From an uncultured Oribacterium sp. (GTDB lineage: Bacteria > Bacillota > Clostridia > Lachnospirales > Lachnospiraceae): a DNA stretch of 7,182 nt. Location of the stretch: NCBI GenBank assembly GCA_900772695.1, contig CAAGRO010000105.1, positions 1 to 7,182 on the forward strand. The letters are read 5' to 3'. Numbering within the stretch: position 1 is the stretch's first letter; each line of letters opens with the position of its first letter. The notes beneath the pieces were generated by a model, which worked only from the letters and a program-made list of their open reading frames with translations, was not told the origin of the DNA and did no database searches. Positions 5,198 through 7,182 of this stretch are shown piece by piece. Made by a program: the position numbers and the translations under genes.

Positions 5198-5965
5198 GTG
5201 TCAGTAGAACAGCAGACAAGTATAGAGAGCGGAAGCGCAGAGAAGAGCGGGAAGCATGGCCGCTGCATCATCGTGGGGGCCGGTGACTTCTTCGGGATGC
5301 CGTTTCAGCCGGCAGAAGAGGACTACGTGATCGCGGCCGATGCGGGGTATGAGAATCTGAAGGACGTAGGCATTGTCCCAAACCTCGTGGTGGGCGATTT
5401 CGACTCGATGGAGGTCGAGGGCGTAAAGGGCGTCACCGGACCGGTGAAGGATCTCGATATCTTCGCGGATGCGGAGAAGGCGGAGTATATCCACCATCTG
5501 CAGCGCATCGAGCTGGACGGCGTCGAGACGCGGGTTATCGACCCGATCAAAAACGACCCGGATATGCTGGCCTGCGTGCGGATCGGCATGGAGCGGGGCT
5601 TCCGTTCCTTCCATCTCATCGGTGGCACGGGGAAGCGAATCGATCACTCCATCGCGAATCTGCAGGTGCTCGGCTTCCTCGCGCAGCAGGGGATGCATGG
5701 CTACCTCTATGGGGAGCATCAGCTGGTGCGCGCGATCCGAAACGAAAGTGTGCACTTCCCAAAGGAGATGCAGGGATACTTCTCGGCGCTGTCACTGAGT
5801 GATGAGTGCCGCGGCGTCACTGAGCGTGGTTTCAAGTACATCGTCACGGACGTGACCCTCAGCAACACGATGCCGACCGGACTCAGCAACGAATTCGTCG
5901 GCACGGAGGCAGAGATTTCCGTGAAAGACGGCACCCTGCTGCTGATTTATGACTGGAAGTGCTGA
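5198..5965 (+). CDS. thiN: Thiamine pyrophosphokinase (ThiN/TPK type)
   Basis: The 255-residue protein (from GTG 5198) transfers pyrophosphate from ATP to thiamine, making the cofactor thiamine diphosphate. Domain markers in order are IIVGAGDFF (24-32), AADAGYENL (46-54), VVGDFDS (64-70) with metal/ATP-binding aspartates, KNDPD (118-122) in place of the usual KDDTD, and GGTGKRIDHSIANL (142-155). A C-terminal beta-rich thiamine-binding half ends in LLLIYDW. Start choice: AAGAGGA (5184-5190) lies 7 bases before GTG 5198. An open frame also runs from ATG 5087, but that adds 37 residues of AT-rich sequence without family similarity and has no clear site. About 25 extra residues lie between GDFDS and KNDPD, making it longer than typical ThiN (about 215). 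It is probably co-transcribed with tadA. No TPP riboswitch was seen. Confidence 0.88.
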   Translation: MSVEQQTSIESGSAEKSGKHGRCIIVGAGDFFGMPFQPAEEDYVIAADAGYENLKDVGIVPNLVVGDFDSMEVEGVKGVTGPVKDLDIFADAEKAEYIHHLQRIELDGVETRVIDPIKNDPDMLACVRIGMERGFRSFHLIGGTGKRIDHSIANLQVLGFLAQQGMHGYLYGEHQLVRAIRNESVHFPKEMQGYFSALSLSDECRGVTERGFKYIVTDVTLSNTMPTGLSNEFVGTEAEISVKDGTLLLIYDWKC

Positions 5966-6058
5966 ATCACGGAGAAGACATGCTCTAAGGCGAAGGCTGG
6001 CTTGAAATAAAAGAAATTTCTTCGTTTCTGAAGATTCTCTTTCAACGTAAATCGATAC

Positions 6059-6087
6059 TTGATTGACGTTTTTCGCTTTGCTATAAT
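6059..6087 (+). promoter_or_regulatory. Strong sigma-A promoter of the structured RNA
   Basis: TTGATT (6059-6064) and perfect TATAAT (6082-6087) are separated by 17 bases, with a TGn extension (6079-6081). Transcription would begin near 6094. This is the best promoter in the window. Confidence 0.85.
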
Positions 6088-6093
6088 GCCGAT

Positions 6094-6333
6094 AGAAGTA
6101 AAGAGCTGGGACGTACGAGGCTGCACATATTGAACCTACAAATACGACCTACGGGGCTCCGATATCTGTATGCATAATATAACGCCTCCCTTCGGGCCGA
6201 GGACTATAGTGGCATACGTGAGGTTTCCCACCTAGCAAGAGAGCTAGGAGTCAAGCGTGTAGTACGGCGTTCTGGTGTTACTCCGAAAATCTTATGATTT
6301 GGACCGACAGGCGACATGCCTGTCGGTTTTTTT
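6094..6333 (+). ncRNA. Large structured non-coding RNA (family uncertain; raiA-type or 6S-like considered)
   Basis: A transcript of about 240 nucleotides is bounded by the promoter at 6059-6087 and the terminator at 6303-6333, with no credible reading frame. The ends pair: AGTAA (6097-6101) with TTACT (6278-6282), and CTGGGACG (6106-6113) with CGTTCTGG (6268-6275). The long arm continues with TAC/GTA, TGCAC/GTGTA (6122-6126, 6257-6261) and TTGA/TCAA (6130-6133, 6251-6254). Two inner branches follow. GTATGC/GCATAC (6168-6173, 6212-6217) encloses CCTCCC-TTCG-GG with GAGG (6185-6202). A perfect CCTAGC-AAGAGA-GCTAGG (6231-6248) forms the other. The stretch 6134-6160 (two ACCTAC words) is unpaired in my fold and could form a pseudoknot. 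Size, end pairing and multibranch shape suggest a conserved Firmicutes RNA. I lean weakly to raiA over 6S from memory. SRP RNA, tmRNA and RNase P signatures are absent. Confidence 0.82.
6303..6333 (+). terminator. Intrinsic terminator of the structured RNA
   Basis: ACCGACAGGC (6303-6312) pairs perfectly with GCCTGTCGGT (6318-6327) around a GACAT loop. TTTTTTT (6327-6333) follows. This is a textbook strong terminator. Confidence 0.93.
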
Positions 6334-6339
6334 GTACAT

Positions 6340-6467
6340 ATCCATGAGAGGGCCGTCCGCAGGACGGAGCGGCGCATGGATGCCCCCGGGCGGCGAGACA
6401 AAGCTCCTAAGGTTTCCTTAGGAGGCCTTAGCGGCGAGCGTATTCAGAGCTTTGCGTTGGCAAAGCT
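6340..6467. repeat. Cluster of perfect palindromic hairpins, possible intergenic repeat element
   Basis: The 251 bases between the ncRNA terminator and the next gene hold no credible gene but several perfect stems. ATCCATG/CATGGAT (6340-6346, 6375-6381) encloses CCGTCC-GCA-GGACGG (6353-6367). Then come CTCCTAAGG-TTT-CCTTAGGAG (6404-6424) and AGCTTTGC-GTTG-GCAAAGCT (6448-6467). GCGGCGAG occurs twice as a direct repeat (6390-6397, 6431-6438). The density and regularity resemble a dispersed palindromic repeat (REP-like element) or a second structured RNA. No promoter was found directly upstream. Confidence 0.55.
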
Positions 6468-6524
6468 ACTTATCCGTTTTGCTCCCGTGAAATTTCTGTG
6501 AACCCATCGCATTTAGAGGGCCTT

Positions 6525-6553
6525 TTGTGTATCATAGAATCGTTACATATAAT
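6525..6553 (+). promoter_or_regulatory. Promoter of the AI-2E family gene
   Basis: TTGTGT (6525-6530) and perfect TATAAT (6548-6553) are separated by 17 bases. The start would be near 6560, leaving a leader of about 25 bases before the TTG codon at 6585. Confidence 0.65.
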
Positions 6554-6584
6554 TTGTCTTAGTCTATTTTAGGAGTGCAGACCG

Positions 6585-7160
6585 TTGAAGAGAGAACAGT
6601 GGGAGCAGCAGATTCGTTGGGGCATCACCGCCTTTCTGGTGATCGCGGCGAGCGTACTCGTGGCGATGATCATGTTGAATTTCGGGAAAATCCGGGCGTT
6701 TGGCGGCACGCTGGTGTCGATTCTGGCACCGATCATTTACGGTGCGGTGATCGCATACATCACCTCTCCGATCTATAATCACGTATATCACTTCGTCTAC
6801 AATCTGCTGGGTGGACGAAAGGCTGCAGCCCCGGCGCCGAAGGCTTCACCGGCAACAGAAGCATCGAAGGACACGAGCGAACCGGCGGCTCCTGACACAG
6901 CAGTTGCGACGACTGCAGCGGAGGCTCCGGCAACGAGCTCCGCGCCCCGCTTGATCGCACGTACCGCAGCCACCCTGGTATCGCTTCTCACGGTGCTGGT
7001 ACTGGCCGTCGGTATCGTGTCGATGATCATCCCGCAGCTCTACAGCTCCATCGCGAATCTGATTGCGACGCTGCCGCAGGACCCACCACATGCTCTGCCC
7101 ACTTCTTCGGAAGCAGCGCGAAGGTCAGCTTTCTGGATTCTCCCAGCATGGACTCCTTGA
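6585..7160 (+). CDS. AI-2E transporter family membrane protein, N-terminal part (3' end disrupted)
   Basis: The start is TTG at 6585, 9 bases after AGGAG (6571-6575). Residues 1-165 resemble the N-terminal half of AI-2E family permeases (formerly UPF0118). There is one helix at about 12-31, a second at 41-63 (TLVSILAPIIYGAVIAYITSP region) and a third at 126-149 followed by MIIPQLYSSIANLIATLP, a family hallmark. Members are 8-helix proteins of about 350-400 residues, and the substrate is usually unproven. Residues 79-121 are an unusual Ala/Pro/Thr/Glu/Ser-rich linker between helices two and three. After residue 165 (about 7080) the frame loses similarity and stops at 7160. The true gene should continue, but the bases from about 7084 are an inverted piece of an AI-2E gene. 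The last 26 residues are therefore an artefact of the junction. Confidence 0.8.
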   Translation: MKREQWEQQIRWGITAFLVIAASVLVAMIMLNFGKIRAFGGTLVSILAPIIYGAVIAYITSPIYNHVYHFVYNLLGGRKAAAPAPKASPATEASKDTSEPAAPDTAVATTAAEAPATSSAPRLIARTAATLVSLLTVLVLAVGIVSMIIPQLYSSIANLIATLPQDPPHALPTSSEAARRSAFWILPAWTP

Positions 7161-7182
7161 TATTCAGAAGGTAGATCATCAC
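7084..7182 (-). pseudogene. Inverted internal segment of an AI-2E family gene
   Basis: The minus strand read from the window end (7182) is open and encodes VMIYLLNIKESMLGESRK then LTFALLPKKWAEHV. This matches the central AI-2E segment, where a helix ending in IYxLxxKE is followed by a loop with LLPKxxA. In an intact protein this would lie some 60-80 residues after the point where the plus-strand frame fails. The same family therefore faces itself head to head across a junction near 7080-7090. It is most likely the same gene, folded back. Confidence 0.7.

Noticed and set aside
4461..5219. 252-residue open frame on the minus strand opposite tadA
   Set aside because: It covers tadA completely, has no recognisable domain and has biased composition. 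It is an antisense shadow.
6011..6034. Palindrome AAGAAATTTCTT and short TCTTC/GAAGA hairpin as a thiN terminator
   Set aside because: The stem is only 5 bp and AT-rich, and the following tract is mixed pyrimidine rather than a T-run.
6094..6333. SRP RNA, tmRNA or RNase P RNA identity for the structured RNA
   Set aside because: SRP RNA was considered because it often lies near tadA in Firmicutes. The GGAAGCAGC-type SRP loop, the tmRNA GGGGC...TTCGA ends and the RNase P GAGGAAAGTCC core are all absent.
6316..6501. 61-residue plus-strand open frame after the RNA gene
   Set aside because: It starts inside the terminator stem and runs through the hairpin cluster. There is no ribosome binding site.

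Overview
The window looks like chromosomal DNA of a moderately GC-rich Bacillota (Firmicutes), most likely a Clostridia- or Erysipelotrichia-like gut or oral anaerobe. This is inferred from AGGAGG-type ribosome binding sites, sigma-A promoters with extended TGn -10 boxes, U-tailed intrinsic terminators, a tetrameric-type cytidine deaminase, a Firmicutes-style uridine phosphorylase and a ThiN-type thiamine pyrophosphokinase. I cannot name a genus.

Layout. At the left edge, on the minus strand, is the first 29 codons of a LysR-type regulator. Its reading frame breaks within about 20 bases of the window end. It is divergent from a complete MATE-family exporter (220-1596). A tRNA-Leu(UAG) with its own promoter and terminator follows (1733-1813). 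The next block is nucleoside salvage: cytidine deaminase (2117-2590), DeoD purine nucleoside phosphorylase (2670-3371) and uridine phosphorylase (3574-4353). It continues with the tRNA adenosine deaminase TadA (4473-5039) and thiamine pyrophosphokinase (probable GTG start at 5198, end 5965). All of these are on the plus strand. Cdd converts cytidine to uridine, Udp cleaves uridine to uracil and ribose-1-phosphate, and DeoD does the same for purine nucleosides. Together they feed nucleobases and pentose phosphate into metabolism. TadA and ThiN are housekeeping genes that follow.

The non-coding DNA is the most distinctive part. Between 6094 and 6333 lies a strongly supported independent RNA gene: TTGATT-17-TATAAT promoter, paired 5' and 3' ends, internal hairpins including a C(UUCG)G loop, and a 10-bp terminator with seven T. 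It is immediately followed by a run of perfect hairpins (6340-6467). The deoD-udp gap holds three inverted repeats whose arms can cross-pair. The cdd gene carries a 15-bp tandem repeat inside its 5' end and a 17-bp tandem repeat across its stop codon.

Both window ends look damaged. On the right, an AI-2E family membrane protein starts at 6585 on the plus strand, but after about 7080 the sequence becomes antisense. The last ~100 bases encode, on the minus strand, a later part of an AI-2E family protein. This is a fold-back arrangement, more likely an assembly or amplification chimera than biology. The LysR gene breaks similarly at the left end.
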